Source: Halobacillus campisalis
Lineage (GTDB): Bacteria; Bacillota; Bacilli; Bacillales; Halobacillaceae
Assembly (NCBI RefSeq): GCF_030345335.1
Contig: NZ_JAPVRC010000004.1
Coordinates: forward strand, 1 to 64,000
Direction of reading: 5' to 3'
DNA length: 64,000 nt
A program made the position numbers and the translations under genes. Shown here one piece after another: positions 25,854-34,923 of the stretch. The notes beneath the pieces are model-generated. The model ran no database searches. It had not been told where the DNA came from and saw only the letters and a program-made list of their open reading frames with translations. The first letter of the stretch is position 1; each line of letters opens with the position of its first letter.

Positions 25854-26784
25854 ATGATCCGAAATTAGTGATCATCTTATGCGTTTTTTCAATTTCTTCT
25901 TGTGACATTTCAATCAAGTACATTCCAGAGCTCGTTTTACTGCTTCCCGACATTTGGTAAGTAGATGTTTCTTTCTGTGCACCTCGGTAATTAGTGGCGA
26001 GCCGCCTCATATCACTGAACTCCATGTTCGTGCTTACATTGTTCCCAAGCACTTCCATGATGTCCCCCACTTGGTTCACAATATTAAGACTTGCTCCTTT
26101 GTTAATTACACCCTGGATGACCTGGCGCTGCCTTTCATTACGCCCGGCATCCCCTTGAGGATCTTCCTTTCTCATTCTTACAAAAGCGAGAGCTTCTTCT
26201 CCTGAAAGCTGGACTTTTCCTTCAGGAAATTGATAGCCGTCGTACTGAAAGGCACGCGTGTTATTGACGGTAATTCCACCCACAGAATCAACAAGCTGGG
26301 AGAGGCCTTCCATATTGACTCTTGCATAATAATCGATTTCAATATCTAAAAAGTTCTCTATAGTATCTACAGTCATATTACTTCCTCCGTAGGCATAGGA
26401 GTGATTCATCCTTGTTACCCGTCCGTCTCCGATAATTTCAGCCTCAGTATCGCGGGGAATGCTGACCATCTGCATTTTTTCATTATTCGGATCCAGCGTC
26501 ATGACAATCATAGTGTCGGAGCGGCCTTGATCATTTTCCCTTTCATCCACTCCAAGGAGAAGTATGTTCAAAGGATCCTTGTTATTTAATTTTTCCTTCG
26601 CCGCTTCACTATCAATGGCGTCTATTTCTTCGTGAAGCTCGGAATTGACTGTTGAACGAACATCATTAAATACATAAAGGCCATAAGCGCCAATAGATAA
26701 TATGATTACTCCTAAACCTACGAGCAATATCTTCCACCATCGGCCTCTTCTTCTCTTTGAACGCTTTCTGTCCTTCCGCCCCAT
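25852..26784 (-). CDS. LytR-CpsA-Psr (LCP) family protein (310 aa), third paralogue
   Basis: Third member of the local LCP set. Arg/Lys-rich tail (RKDRKRSKRRRGRWWK), one transmembrane helix (about residues 18-38), extracellular domain with NILLLGVDERENDQ, SIPRDTEAEI, VNMEGLSQLVDSVGGI and GDAGRNERQRQVIQGVI. The catalytic-domain sequence is nearer to the first paralogue than to the second by eye. Role: transfer of an anionic wall polymer to peptidoglycan. Oriented opposite to the other two. Confidence 0.92.
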   Translation of the reverse strand: MGRKDRKRSKRRRGRWWKILLVGLGVIILSIGAYGLYVFNDVRSTVNSELHEEIDAIDSEAAKEKLNNKDPLNILLLGVDERENDQGRSDTMIVMTLDPNNEKMQMVSIPRDTEAEIIGDGRVTRMNHSYAYGGSNMTVDTIENFLDIEIDYYARVNMEGLSQLVDSVGGITVNNTRAFQYDGYQFPEGKVQLSGEEALAFVRMRKEDPQGDAGRNERQRQVIQGVINKGASLNIVNQVGDIMEVLGNNVSTNMEFSDMRRLATNYRGAQKETSTYQMSGSSKTSSGMYLIEMSQEEIEKTHKMITNFGS

Positions 26785-26932
26785 ACTTCCACCTCAATTA
26801 AGAAAATTAACTATAATTTACTTAATTATACTTGGATAGGTGTAAAATGTAAAAGTTATTTCCTGAAAATTCTATAAAAAACAGAGATATGTTAAAATAT
26901 AATCTAGTTTTATAGAAAGCCAGGTGGAGATT

Positions 26933-27313
26933 ATGAGAGAAGTAATTCTTTTATTAGCTGAGGTTGTGAATATGTTCCATGAAATTATATGGGAAATATC
27001 TGATAGGTTAGGTTTGGGGTTGACCGATAAAGAGCTTCATTTTTGGGTAATAGGCATCCTTGGTGTAATTGGCTTATTATTTGTGGACTTGATTTTTCAT
27101 GCGATTTCTAAATGGAGCATTACAGCTATTTCGTTTCTTTTCACTTTTGCTATGGTACTTGTATTCGTTTTTGCAGTAGAAATCCAACAGAGGATTACAG
27201 GAGCTGGGAATATGGAATTCGCTGACGCTGCCTATAGTATACTTGGTTTCTTTGCGTTTTGTGCGGCTTACTTAGTAATAAAAGGAATATTCCGCTGGAC
27301 TAGTAAATCTTAA
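26933..27313 (+). CDS. Hypothetical membrane protein, four predicted helices (126 aa)
   Basis: Hydrophobic protein with likely transmembrane segments at about residues 40-58, 63-90 and 98-118 plus an amphipathic N-terminus. No domain recognised. ATG 26933 follows AGGTGGAG; GTG/ATT alternatives upstream are worse. A TATAAT hexamer stands at 26898-26903, a plausible -10 box. The gene is divergent from the third LCP gene and convergent with the lipase, sharing a terminator with it. Confidence 0.7.
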   Translation: MREVILLLAEVVNMFHEIIWEISDRLGLGLTDKELHFWVIGILGVIGLLFVDLIFHAISKWSITAISFLFTFAMVLVFVFAVEIQQRITGAGNMEFADAAYSILGFFAFCAAYLVIKGIFRWTSKS

Positions 27314-27350
27314 GTATATTTGTTGCTGGCTGAGGATTTTATGTGAATAT

Positions 27351-27388
27351 AAAAAACGCTGTCGATTAAAAGAAAAACAGCGTTTATT
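27351..27388. terminator. Bidirectional terminator
   Basis: AAACGCTGT (27354-27362) pairs with ACAGCGTTT (27377-27385). The T-run is best on the minus strand, ending the lipase gene. Confidence 0.8.
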
Positions 27389-28844
27389 TTAATAGGCGCC
27401 CATTAGCATCCACATAAACAGAGGTTACAATCGTACGATTGAACGGGTGGTTATTTAACGTTTTCCCTTCTACATCAACAGTTATATTATAAACACCTTC
27501 ACCCAGCGCTGAAAGCTTTATTGAAGGGGGATTGTTCACATCGCCCCACTCAACTTGCCTGGATATTTGGCTTCCATTCTCATAATATTCCGTTCTAATA
27601 GTCGACTTTATTTCTTTAAATTCTACTATTCCTGTTGCAAATGAGGCGAGACTTACTTCCAAATCATTCTCTAAGTCAAGCTGAATCTCGTTACTTAGGG
27701 GGCTGTCGAACTGGACGGTTAACAAATAGTTTTCTCTTTCAGAACTAGCCTTTACTCTCCATTCACCCTCTTTAGGATTCTCTATTTCCAGGAATTGATA
27801 GTAACTTCCTTTGAGAAGAGTAGAGGCATCCTCTGCAGTGTTCATTAATAAAGTCTCTTTACCATCAGGAGCTGTAATGATGATGGTACTAGTTCGTCGA
27901 TCACTCATCCAATTTACTCCAAGTTGAGCGACTCCATCTTCTACATGAAATACTTCTTCAGTTTCACCCCGATAACTCCCCCCACGCAGAAAGGTATCAG
28001 CTGGTAGTAATGCATTTTCTTCAAAGGTATGAATCTCGTCACTTATCCGCTCATCAAATTTATATAAATATTCATCTATTATTTCAAAAATGAAACTGCC
28101 TTGCTGAATTTCAAAATGGTTCCAATCTCCTGCGCTTAATTCCTTTGAATAACGGAGTCTTGAGCTTTCTACGGTCACAGCTCCATCGTTTTGACCGTAA
28201 CTTCTTAAGTACAGTCCACCCCAGTATAATGGGGTGCCAAAGGTGCCCCATCCTGTACCTGCCAACGTGTATATAGGAGTATTCAACACATGAGGATGAT
28301 CATCCGTTTCTTCTCGGAAATATTTCATATACCCTGTCTGCAGCGAGTAGGTGGCTTCATTTTTACTGCCGATAATCCCTGCGAGCCAGCCAGCCCAAGT
28401 GCTATACGCTAAATCAGCTAATTGAGCGCCTTGATAAGGAGAAGAAAGAGCAATCAAGCGGTGAACATACCTGTATGCTCCAAAATGGACAAGTGCAGTT
28501 TGAGTGTCAATGCCCCCTTTGCTATGGGCGACCACGACCAGCTTTTCTTCAAAGTGCTGATGAATTTCTTCAAGCTTGCGGGTAAGGAGCTCTCCATTAT
28601 CCCACATATCTTTAGCCGGATACAGGTCGATAAAAGCCGTTTTAATACCAAGTGCATAAGCAATGGCGTACATATCATTTTCCTCCCACCAAATGGAAGA
28701 AGAACTATTTAACCCGTGTATAAAAACTACGGGAGATTTCTTTTCATTTTCAATGGGCGGGAGCGAACCTTCATACCATTGGCCAGGGGTACCTGGAGAT
28801 GTGTTTTTTCCAAACGGATCTGTCTGAAAATGGGAAGCTTTCAA
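27384..28844 (-). CDS. Lipase-like alpha/beta hydrolase (486 aa)
   Basis: The N-terminal half is an alpha/beta hydrolase: oxyanion segment VVFIHGLNSSSS near residue 40 and nucleophile elbow VVAHSKGGID with Ser108. A DWNHFEI segment near residue 245 may supply the catalytic His. The C-terminal half, from about residue 290, is beta-rich and resembles extracellular adhesion or pre-peptidase-type domains. There is no classical signal peptide, unusual for a lipase with such a tail. Monocistronic. Ester substrate unknown. Confidence 0.82.
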   Translation of the reverse strand: MKASHFQTDPFGKNTSPGTPGQWYEGSLPPIENEKKSPVVFIHGLNSSSSIWWEENDMYAIAYALGIKTAFIDLYPAKDMWDNGELLTRKLEEIHQHFEEKLVVVAHSKGGIDTQTALVHFGAYRYVHRLIALSSPYQGAQLADLAYSTWAGWLAGIIGSKNEATYSLQTGYMKYFREETDDHPHVLNTPIYTLAGTGWGTFGTPLYWGGLYLRSYGQNDGAVTVESSRLRYSKELSAGDWNHFEIQQGSFIFEIIDEYLYKFDERISDEIHTFEENALLPADTFLRGGSYRGETEEVFHVEDGVAQLGVNWMSDRRTSTIIITAPDGKETLLMNTAEDASTLLKGSYYQFLEIENPKEGEWRVKASSERENYLLTVQFDSPLSNEIQLDLENDLEVSLASFATGIVEFKEIKSTIRTEYYENGSQISRQVEWGDVNNPPSIKLSALGEGVYNITVDVEGKTLNNHPFNRTIVTSVYVDANGRLLK

Positions 28845-29033
28845 TTATACAGCCCCTTTCTCATGGAATGGAATATGTTCTCTATTCATTATCTCTTGTT
28901 TGAAAATAATGTAAAGAAGCATAAGAAGTAAAGGTTCATTCGTACTAGAATTTAAGTTACAGATCTTAATGATTGAAGGATATCAAAAGTAATAGATGAC
29001 TTTTCCTAAGTAAGTTATTATATTCTATGAAAG

Positions 29034-29615
29034 GATAGAGGAAGACTTGATTTCGAGACATTGGGTGAGTGGATCAGGGCGGTGGGGGATGACTCGCTTT
29101 CCATGGGAGCGCGGTGAGCTTCCTCGGACGTCCCGTCCTTCGGGATCTCACCAAACACTCTCTTCCCCCAGGAGTCTCCCCATTCCCCGCAGCCCCCACC
29201 ATAGAGCTGCTTCTCTAAATCGCCTGGATAAGAGCTTTCTTAATAATAGTGGGAGCGTTAAACTCCAGTGCTTTAGTTATAGTATTACTACTTTTAAAAC
29301 TTCCTGCACTTCAAGGTAGTTTCAAGCATCTTCGCATACAAAAGTCTCGCTGGTTATCCCTCAAAAGCAGTTACTTTTTATGTGAAGGACAGCATAAGAT
29401 GGTTCCGTTATCCTCACAACAGCCAGAAGGTCCGGGAAATTGCGAGACTCCTAGGGGAGAACAGTACATGGTGAGATCCCGCAGAGCGTTAGCCCGAGGA
29501 AGATCACCATACGCCCGTGGAAAGCGCGTGATTTCCCGGACCTTCAAGCATTATTTTTGTGGCGGAAACAGCACAGACGTCTCGAAACTGAGTCTTCCAC
29601 TAAAGGGAGTTTATA
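29034..29615. repeat. Full-length MITE-like element with long imperfect inverted repeats
   Basis: Left end TAGAGGAAGACTTGATTTCGAGAC mirrors right end GTCTCGAAACTGAGTCTTCCACTA (read in reverse complement). Inside, the left arm (about 29051-29180) is the inverted counterpart of the right arm (about 29440-29587): both contain GAGACTCC, TGGTGAGATCCCG, CCGAGGAAG and GGAAAGCG when the left arm is read reversed. The 250-bp centre is unrelated filler. No transposase gene; several open frames across it are not gene-like. It occupies most of the 850-bp gap between the lipase and ROK genes. Confidence 0.75.
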
Positions 29616-29654
29616 TGTAATAAGTTTACACGTAGTTTTAATTGAGCAGATGAA

Positions 29655-29698
29655 TAAAATAATAGGGGCATTCTCAAGAATGAGAGTGTCCCTATTAT
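29655..29698 (-). terminator. Terminator of the ROK regulator gene
   Basis: On the minus strand AATAGGGACACTCTCA pairs imperfectly with TGAGAATGCCCCTATT, followed by a T-rich tail. Confidence 0.75.
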
Positions 29699-30909
29699 TT
29701 TTGAGAAAAAAACTCCTCTAGAATGAGTACACAAGCACCAATTGCTGATGCCTGCTCACCAAGCTTAGAAGGTACAATCAAGGTTTCTCTCCCTTGGTCA
29801 GTTAGACCTCGAGACATAATTGTTTCTTCAATCCCCTTCATTAGAAATTGGCCGGCTTTCGAGACTCCGCCGCCAATAATGATTTTTTTGGGGTTCAAAG
29901 TGTGAATCAGGTTGGTAAGTCCAACGCCCAAATATCGACCCGTCTGGTGGAGGAGTTCAATACTGAATACATCTCCCTGCTTAGCAGCCTCATAAACAAT
30001 TGCCCCGTCAACTCGTTCCAATTGGTCATCGACGAGTTCCCGAATTAATGAGGATTTTCCTAACTTCAATTCCTTAGCTGCTCGTTCAGCAATGGCTGGT
30101 CCGCCTGCTAATGCCTGAAGGCACCCATAATTCCCGCAAGTACATTTAGGCCCGGATAAATCAATGGTTACATGTCCAATTTCACCCGCTAAACTATTTT
30201 CTCCATGAAAAAGCCGCCCATTAATCATCACCCCTGCACCTATTCCGTGACCAACATTGACTCCTACAAGGTTATCGGCTTCGTTTCCATTTCCGAACCA
30301 GGATTCTCCGAGAGTCATCGTTCGGGCATCATTTTCAACTTTAACAATCATGTTGAATTCCTTTTCCAACTTCTCCTTAATAGGAATGTTATGAAGTCCG
30401 AAAGAAGGGGCAAACAGAGAAATCCCATTGGTCGTATCGACGATACCATGCATACCTATGCCAATTCCTATAAATTTGTCAGGCGGTAAATTTCCGCATT
30501 CAATAGTTTGATGTATGCCTTGTTGTAATGTATTTATAATTTCTTCGCTTGTAGGGTTTTCTTTTATTTCAAGTTCTGCTGAATCTTTTAATTGTCCAAA
30601 TAAATTCGTTACTACCAAATTCATCTTATAACGGCCTACATCAATTCCTATTATATAAAAATGGTCGGCATTAATTTCTAGTAAAGTAGGCTTTCTTCCG
30701 CCTTTTGAGGCTCCTTGAGTGGTCTCGATCACGAATTCAGCTTCAATCAGTTCTTTGACGATATTGCTGACGGTAGGAGGAGTCAGACGCGTATATTTAG
30801 CGATATCTGCTCGAGATAAAGGCCCTTGTTCACGGATCATATTCAGGATTATCGATCGATTCATCGACTTCATCAATTTGAAGCTGCCTCGGGTGTATTT
30901 TTTGTTCAT
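29695..30909 (-). CDS. ROK-family transcriptional repressor (404 aa)
   Basis: NagC/XylR-type protein. The N-terminal winged helix (residues 15-75) contains NMIREQGPLSRADIAKYT and PPTVSNIVKELI. The ROK sugar-kinase-like domain follows, with DVGRYKMNLVVTN, GVNVGHGIGAGVMING, and the zinc site GHVTIDLSGPKCTCGNYGCLQALAGG. Divergent from galK-galE-galT-lacA, so it is the likely regulator of galactoside use. Duplicated 15-mers near each divergent start (30955 and 31119) are candidate operators. Effector inferred to be a galactose-related sugar. Confidence 0.9.
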   Translation of the reverse strand: MNKKYTRGSFKLMKSMNRSIILNMIREQGPLSRADIAKYTRLTPPTVSNIVKELIEAEFVIETTQGASKGGRKPTLLEINADHFYIIGIDVGRYKMNLVVTNLFGQLKDSAELEIKENPTSEEIINTLQQGIHQTIECGNLPPDKFIGIGIGMHGIVDTTNGISLFAPSFGLHNIPIKEKLEKEFNMIVKVENDARTMTLGESWFGNGNEADNLVGVNVGHGIGAGVMINGRLFHGENSLAGEIGHVTIDLSGPKCTCGNYGCLQALAGGPAIAERAAKELKLGKSSLIRELVDDQLERVDGAIVYEAAKQGDVFSIELLHQTGRYLGVGLTNLIHTLNPKKIIIGGGVSKAGQFLMKGIEETIMSRGLTDQGRETLIVPSKLGEQASAIGACVLILEEFFSQK

Positions 30910-30954
30910 TCATACTCCTCCAATATACTAACTTTATCCTCCATCATACCATAA

Positions 30955-30969
30955 TAGTTAATTAAATAA
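30955..30969. promoter_or_regulatory. Candidate ROK operator, copy 1
   Basis: TAGTTAATTAAATAA lies 46 bp upstream of the ROK gene start. An identical 15-mer occurs at 31119. It contains the palindromic core TTAATTAA. Confidence 0.5.
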
Positions 30970-31118
30970 ATTTATAAAGAAGAAGAAAGTTAAATGCCTC
31001 ATAATTTTAAATGATCACGGAGCAGTGCAGAATTTGTTGAGCTATGGTAAGTGATGTGTTGTTCCATTTCATTAAAATAAAGTCTTTCTTTTCATGGATA
31101 ACTATGCTACATTTACAT

Positions 31119-31133
31119 TAGTTAATTAAATAA
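31119..31133. promoter_or_regulatory. Candidate ROK operator, copy 2
   Basis: Second exact copy of TAGTTAATTAAATAA, 78 bp upstream of galK. One copy per divergent promoter is what an autoregulated ROK repressor would use. Confidence 0.5.
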
Positions 31134-31210
31134 TTTTATTAAGTTTTCTTCAAGTTACTTTAGATCACTCGTAATGAAGAAAAAGATAGTATAGAAAGGG
31201 GCAGAGGGAA

Positions 31211-32395
31211 ATGGATATGGATCAATTGAAACAAACCTTTCAGGAGTTCATGGATCAAGGGGAAGAACCGAAATCTTTTTTTGCGCCAGGCCGTGTTAAT
31301 TTGATTGGAGAACATACGGACTATAATGGCGGCAATGTATTTCCGTGTGCTTTAAGTGTGGGCACATACGCTTTAGCTAGAAAGAGGAACGACACAAAGC
31401 TTCGTTTGTACTCTCTCAATTTTCCAGACCTTGGGGTGATTGAAGCTGATCTCCATCAATTGAAATATGATAAGTCTCGTGATTGGGCGAATTATCCAAT
31501 AGGTGTAACAGAAGTGTTTCAAAAGGAGGGCTTTTCCTTAGAAACAGGCTTTGATGTAGTTTACTACGGCAATATACCTAATGGAGCTGGTCTTTCGTCT
31601 TCTGCCTCGATTGAAATCTTGACAGCTGTCTTTTTAAAATCGCTGTTTAATCTCCCAGTTGATATGATAACGATGGTTCAATTAGCCCAAAAAGCGGAAA
31701 ATGAATTTGTCGGTGTGAATTGCGGAATTATGGATCAATTCGCAATAGCAGCAGGCAAGAAAGATCATGCGGTCATCCTTGATTGCGATTCTCTTGACTA
31801 CAAGCACGTACCTTTAAAGATGTCTGGCCTGCGTTTAGTTATTGCAAATACCAACAAACGAAGAGGACTGGCTGACTCCAAGTATAATGAACGTCGTCAA
31901 GAGTGTGAGAAAGCTCTTTCCTTATTACAGAAGGAAATGGATATCCAAGCTCTTGGCGATGTAACGAATGAACAATTCGAAATGCACAGTCATTTGATTG
32001 AAGATCCTGTCATAAGAAGAAGGGCTAAACACGCTGTCTATGAAAATAATAGAACGCTTTCCGCAGTTGATCTTCTTGAAAAAGGTGATATGAAAGCTTT
32101 CGGCCAATTAATGAATGAGTCACACATCTCTTTGCGTGATGATTATGAAGTGACGGGGACGGAGCTGGATGCTCTTGTAGAAGCAGCCTGGCGAGAAGGT
32201 GCTATCGGGTCAAGGATGACAGGCGCTGGATTCGGAGGGTGTACAATCAGTATTGTAAAAGAAGATGAAATACAGACTTTCACGGAGAGAGTTGGTAAAG
32301 CATATAGGGAAGTTACTGATATAGAGGCTGATTTTTACACTGTAGAAGTTGGTGACGGTGCTAAAAAAATGAAAGAAGAGGAGGACATCCGATGA
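31211..32395 (+). CDS. galK: Galactokinase (394 aa)
   Basis: GHMP-family kinase that phosphorylates galactose at C1 in the Leloir pathway. The galactokinase signature APGRVNLIGEHTDYNGG is near residue 25, the ATP-binding loop is PNGAGLSSSASIE near residue 120, and motif 3 reads MTGAGFGGCTISIV near the C-terminus. The catalytic Asp lies in CGIMDQFA. Length is typical. The first gene of the gal operon; it overlaps galE by 4 bp (ATGA). Confidence 0.96.
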   Translation: MDMDQLKQTFQEFMDQGEEPKSFFAPGRVNLIGEHTDYNGGNVFPCALSVGTYALARKRNDTKLRLYSLNFPDLGVIEADLHQLKYDKSRDWANYPIGVTEVFQKEGFSLETGFDVVYYGNIPNGAGLSSSASIEILTAVFLKSLFNLPVDMITMVQLAQKAENEFVGVNCGIMDQFAIAAGKKDHAVILDCDSLDYKHVPLKMSGLRLVIANTNKRRGLADSKYNERRQECEKALSLLQKEMDIQALGDVTNEQFEMHSHLIEDPVIRRRAKHAVYENNRTLSAVDLLEKGDMKAFGQLMNESHISLRDDYEVTGTELDALVEAAWREGAIGSRMTGAGFGGCTISIVKEDEIQTFTERVGKAYREVTDIEADFYTVEVGDGAKKMKEEEDIR

Positions 32396-33381
32396 GTATT
32401 TTAGTTTGTGGCGGTGCTGGCTTTATAGGCAGTCACGCCGTCGTTAAGCTGATCGAGCAGGAGAAGGATGTGGTTGTCGTTGATAACCTTCAGACCGGTC
32501 ATAGCCAGTCAGTTTTTAAAGAAGCAGCCTTTTATGAGGGAGACTTACGAAACGAAACATTCTTGAATGAAGTGTTTGAAAAAGAATCGATCGATGCCGT
32601 TATTCACTTTGCTGCAGACTCTCTTGTAGGTGAAAGTGTGGAGGACCCTCTGAAGTATTACGATAATAATATGGGGGGAGCCATTTCTTTATTGCGGACG
32701 ATGGCCAACCATGAGGTGAAAAAAATTGTTTTCTCTTCGACAGCAGCCGCCTATGGAGAGCCTGAGCAAATTCCTATTCAAGAAAGCGATTTGACGAACC
32801 CGACCAATCCTTACGGGGAAACTAAACTAGCTGTAGAAAAAATGTTGAAATGGGCTGAGCAGGCCCACGGTATTCAACATGTTATCCTGCGTTACTTTAA
32901 TGTGGCAGGTGCAGACCCGAAAAGCCGAATCGGCGAAGATCATCGCCCTGAAACTCATTTGATTCCACTCATTTTGCAAGTTCCCCTTGGGAAAAGAGAG
33001 AAGATCATGATCTTTGGAGACGATTACGATACAAAAGACGGGACGTGCGTCCGAGACTATATCCATGTAAACGACCTTGTAGATGCTCACCTATTAGCTA
33101 TCGATCGTTTAGAGGGAGATTCCGGAAGCGGCATTTACAATTTAGGGAACGGCCAGGGGTTTACAGTGAAGGAAGTAATCGAAGCCGCAAGAAAAGTTAC
33201 AAAGCACAAAATCCCCGCTGAAGTAGCTCCAAGAAGAGCAGGAGATCCAGCCCAGCTTGTCGCTTCTTCTGAAAAAGCAGCTCAGGAACTTGGTTGGGCT
33301 CCTCGCTATCCAGATATAGAAACAATCATCACTCACGCTTGGGACTGGTTCAAGAATCACCCTGAAGGCTATCATGAATAA
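32392..33381 (+). CDS. galE: UDP-glucose 4-epimerase (329 aa)
   Basis: Short-chain dehydrogenase/reductase-type epimerase interconverting UDP-glucose and UDP-galactose. NAD motif GGAGFIGSH at the N-terminus, SSTAAAYG, and catalytic Tyr/Lys in NPYGETK are present, with the RYFNVAGAD and CVRDYIHVNDL family motifs. Its start overlaps galK by 4 bp. Besides galactose use, it can supply UDP-galactose for cell-surface polymers. Cytosolic. Confidence 0.96.
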   Translation: MSILVCGGAGFIGSHAVVKLIEQEKDVVVVDNLQTGHSQSVFKEAAFYEGDLRNETFLNEVFEKESIDAVIHFAADSLVGESVEDPLKYYDNNMGGAISLLRTMANHEVKKIVFSSTAAAYGEPEQIPIQESDLTNPTNPYGETKLAVEKMLKWAEQAHGIQHVILRYFNVAGADPKSRIGEDHRPETHLIPLILQVPLGKREKIMIFGDDYDTKDGTCVRDYIHVNDLVDAHLLAIDRLEGDSGSGIYNLGNGQGFTVKEVIEAARKVTKHKIPAEVAPRRAGDPAQLVASSEKAAQELGWAPRYPDIETIITHAWDWFKNHPEGYHE

Positions 33382-33397
33382 AAAGGGGGAGTTGAAG

Positions 33398-34906
33398 GTG
33401 ACTGTTTATAACAATATTGAACGATTGATCAACTATGGTTTACAAAAGAAGTTGATTTCTGTGTGGGATATAGATTACGTAAGAAACTCATTGTTTCATT
33501 TATTTTCCTTAGATGGTGAAGCTGCTGGAAGTGAATTTGATGAAATTCCAGAAACACCAGTAGAAATACTTGAGCAGCTACTTATGTACGCCCATGAGAG
33601 CGGCAAGATAGATGGGGATTCCGTGACAGAACGTGATTTATTCGATCCGAAAGTCATGGATATCCTCACCCCAAAACCATCGGAAGTAATCAAGAACTTT
33701 TACCAGACTTATGAACAAAAAGGGGCAGAAGCTGCCACCAAATACTTTTATCAGTTTTCCAAAGATGTGCATTATATCCGTACTGATCGGATTGCCAAAA
33801 ATATGCACTGGTATAGTCCTACCGAGTATGGAAACCTTGAAATCACTATTAATCTTTCAAAACCGGAGAAAGATCCGAAAGCTATTGCTGCTTCTAAAAA
33901 AGCTCAGAGGTCGAGCTATCCTGATTGTTTATTGTGTAAAGAGAACGTCGGCTACGCTGGGCGTTTGGACCATCCAGCTCGGGATAATCACCGCATCATT
34001 CCAATGGATTTAACTGAAGAACAATGGTATTTACAGTATTCTCCTTATGTTTACTATGAAGAGCACGCAATTGTTCTTTCAAGAGAGCACCGTCCAATGA
34101 AAATTTCAAGGGCAGGTTTCGAACGTCTTCTTGAGTTTACCGAACAGCTTCCTCACTATTTCGTTGGATCGAATGCGGATCTTCCGATCGTGGGTGGATC
34201 GATTTTGAGTCACGATCATTTTCAAGGGGGAAAACACGACTTTCCGATGGCAAAGGCCCCTGTGGAAGAAACCTTCAATATCAATCAATTTGAAGATGTT
34301 AAAGTGGGTATCGTGAAATGGCCGATGTCTGTGCTGAGACTTCGGGGTGGAGACAGAAACAGGCTGGCTGAACTTGGTGAACATATATTGAAATCTTGGA
34401 AACAGTATAGTGATGAATCAGTGGATATTTATCATTCTACGAACGGGAATCCGCATAATACCATTACTCCCATTGCCAGAGTAAGAGATGGAGAATTTGA
34501 GCTGGATCTCGTTCTTCGCAATAATCGGACTGACGAAGAGCATCCACTTGGAATTTTCCATCCTCATGAGGAAGTTCATCATATAAAGAAAGAAAATATC
34601 GGACTAATTGAAGTGATGGGACTGGCCGTTCTGCCAGGACGACTGGTAGAGGAAATGCAAGCTCTCGCTGATTACACTTTAACCGGTGAGTTGAATAAAG
34701 CAGAGAAAGACGAACGGACAGCTAAGCATGTGCAGTGGGCAAGGGAAGTCTTGAAAAAACATAAAAATTTATCAGACGCTACCATTCATGAAGTATTTAA
34801 AGAAGAGATAGGAAAAACGTTTTCGACTGTACTTGAGCATGCTGGAGTTTTCAAGCGTGATCAAAAAGGCGCTCAAGCGTTTAGAACATTTATTGAACAT
34901 CTGTGA
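33398..34906 (+). CDS. galT: UDP-glucose-hexose-1-phosphate uridylyltransferase, type 2 (502 aa)
   Basis: Gram-positive (type 2) GalT, about 500 residues. Conserved segments include YPDCLLCKENVGYAGR, LSREHRPMKISR, VGGSILSHDHFQGGKH, and HSTNGNPHNTITPIAR, which carry nucleotide and catalytic His residues. I place the start at GTG 33398, 8 bp after AAGGGGG; ATG 33374 overlaps galE and lacks a ribosome site. It exchanges UMP between UDP-glucose and galactose-1-phosphate, completing the Leloir core with galK and galE. Confidence 0.94.
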   Translation: MTVYNNIERLINYGLQKKLISVWDIDYVRNSLFHLFSLDGEAAGSEFDEIPETPVEILEQLLMYAHESGKIDGDSVTERDLFDPKVMDILTPKPSEVIKNFYQTYEQKGAEAATKYFYQFSKDVHYIRTDRIAKNMHWYSPTEYGNLEITINLSKPEKDPKAIAASKKAQRSSYPDCLLCKENVGYAGRLDHPARDNHRIIPMDLTEEQWYLQYSPYVYYEEHAIVLSREHRPMKISRAGFERLLEFTEQLPHYFVGSNADLPIVGGSILSHDHFQGGKHDFPMAKAPVEETFNINQFEDVKVGIVKWPMSVLRLRGGDRNRLAELGEHILKSWKQYSDESVDIYHSTNGNPHNTITPIARVRDGEFELDLVLRNNRTDEEHPLGIFHPHEEVHHIKKENIGLIEVMGLAVLPGRLVEEMQALADYTLTGELNKAEKDERTAKHVQWAREVLKKHKNLSDATIHEVFKEEIGKTFSTVLEHAGVFKRDQKGAQAFRTFIEHL

Positions 34907-34923
34907 GTTGAGGAGGAGTGTAC

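Noticed and set aside
29047-29620. Two plus-strand open frames of 90 and 123 codons
   Set aside because: They run through the MITE-like repeat, with composition and motifs explained by the inverted repeat arms; no ribosome sites.
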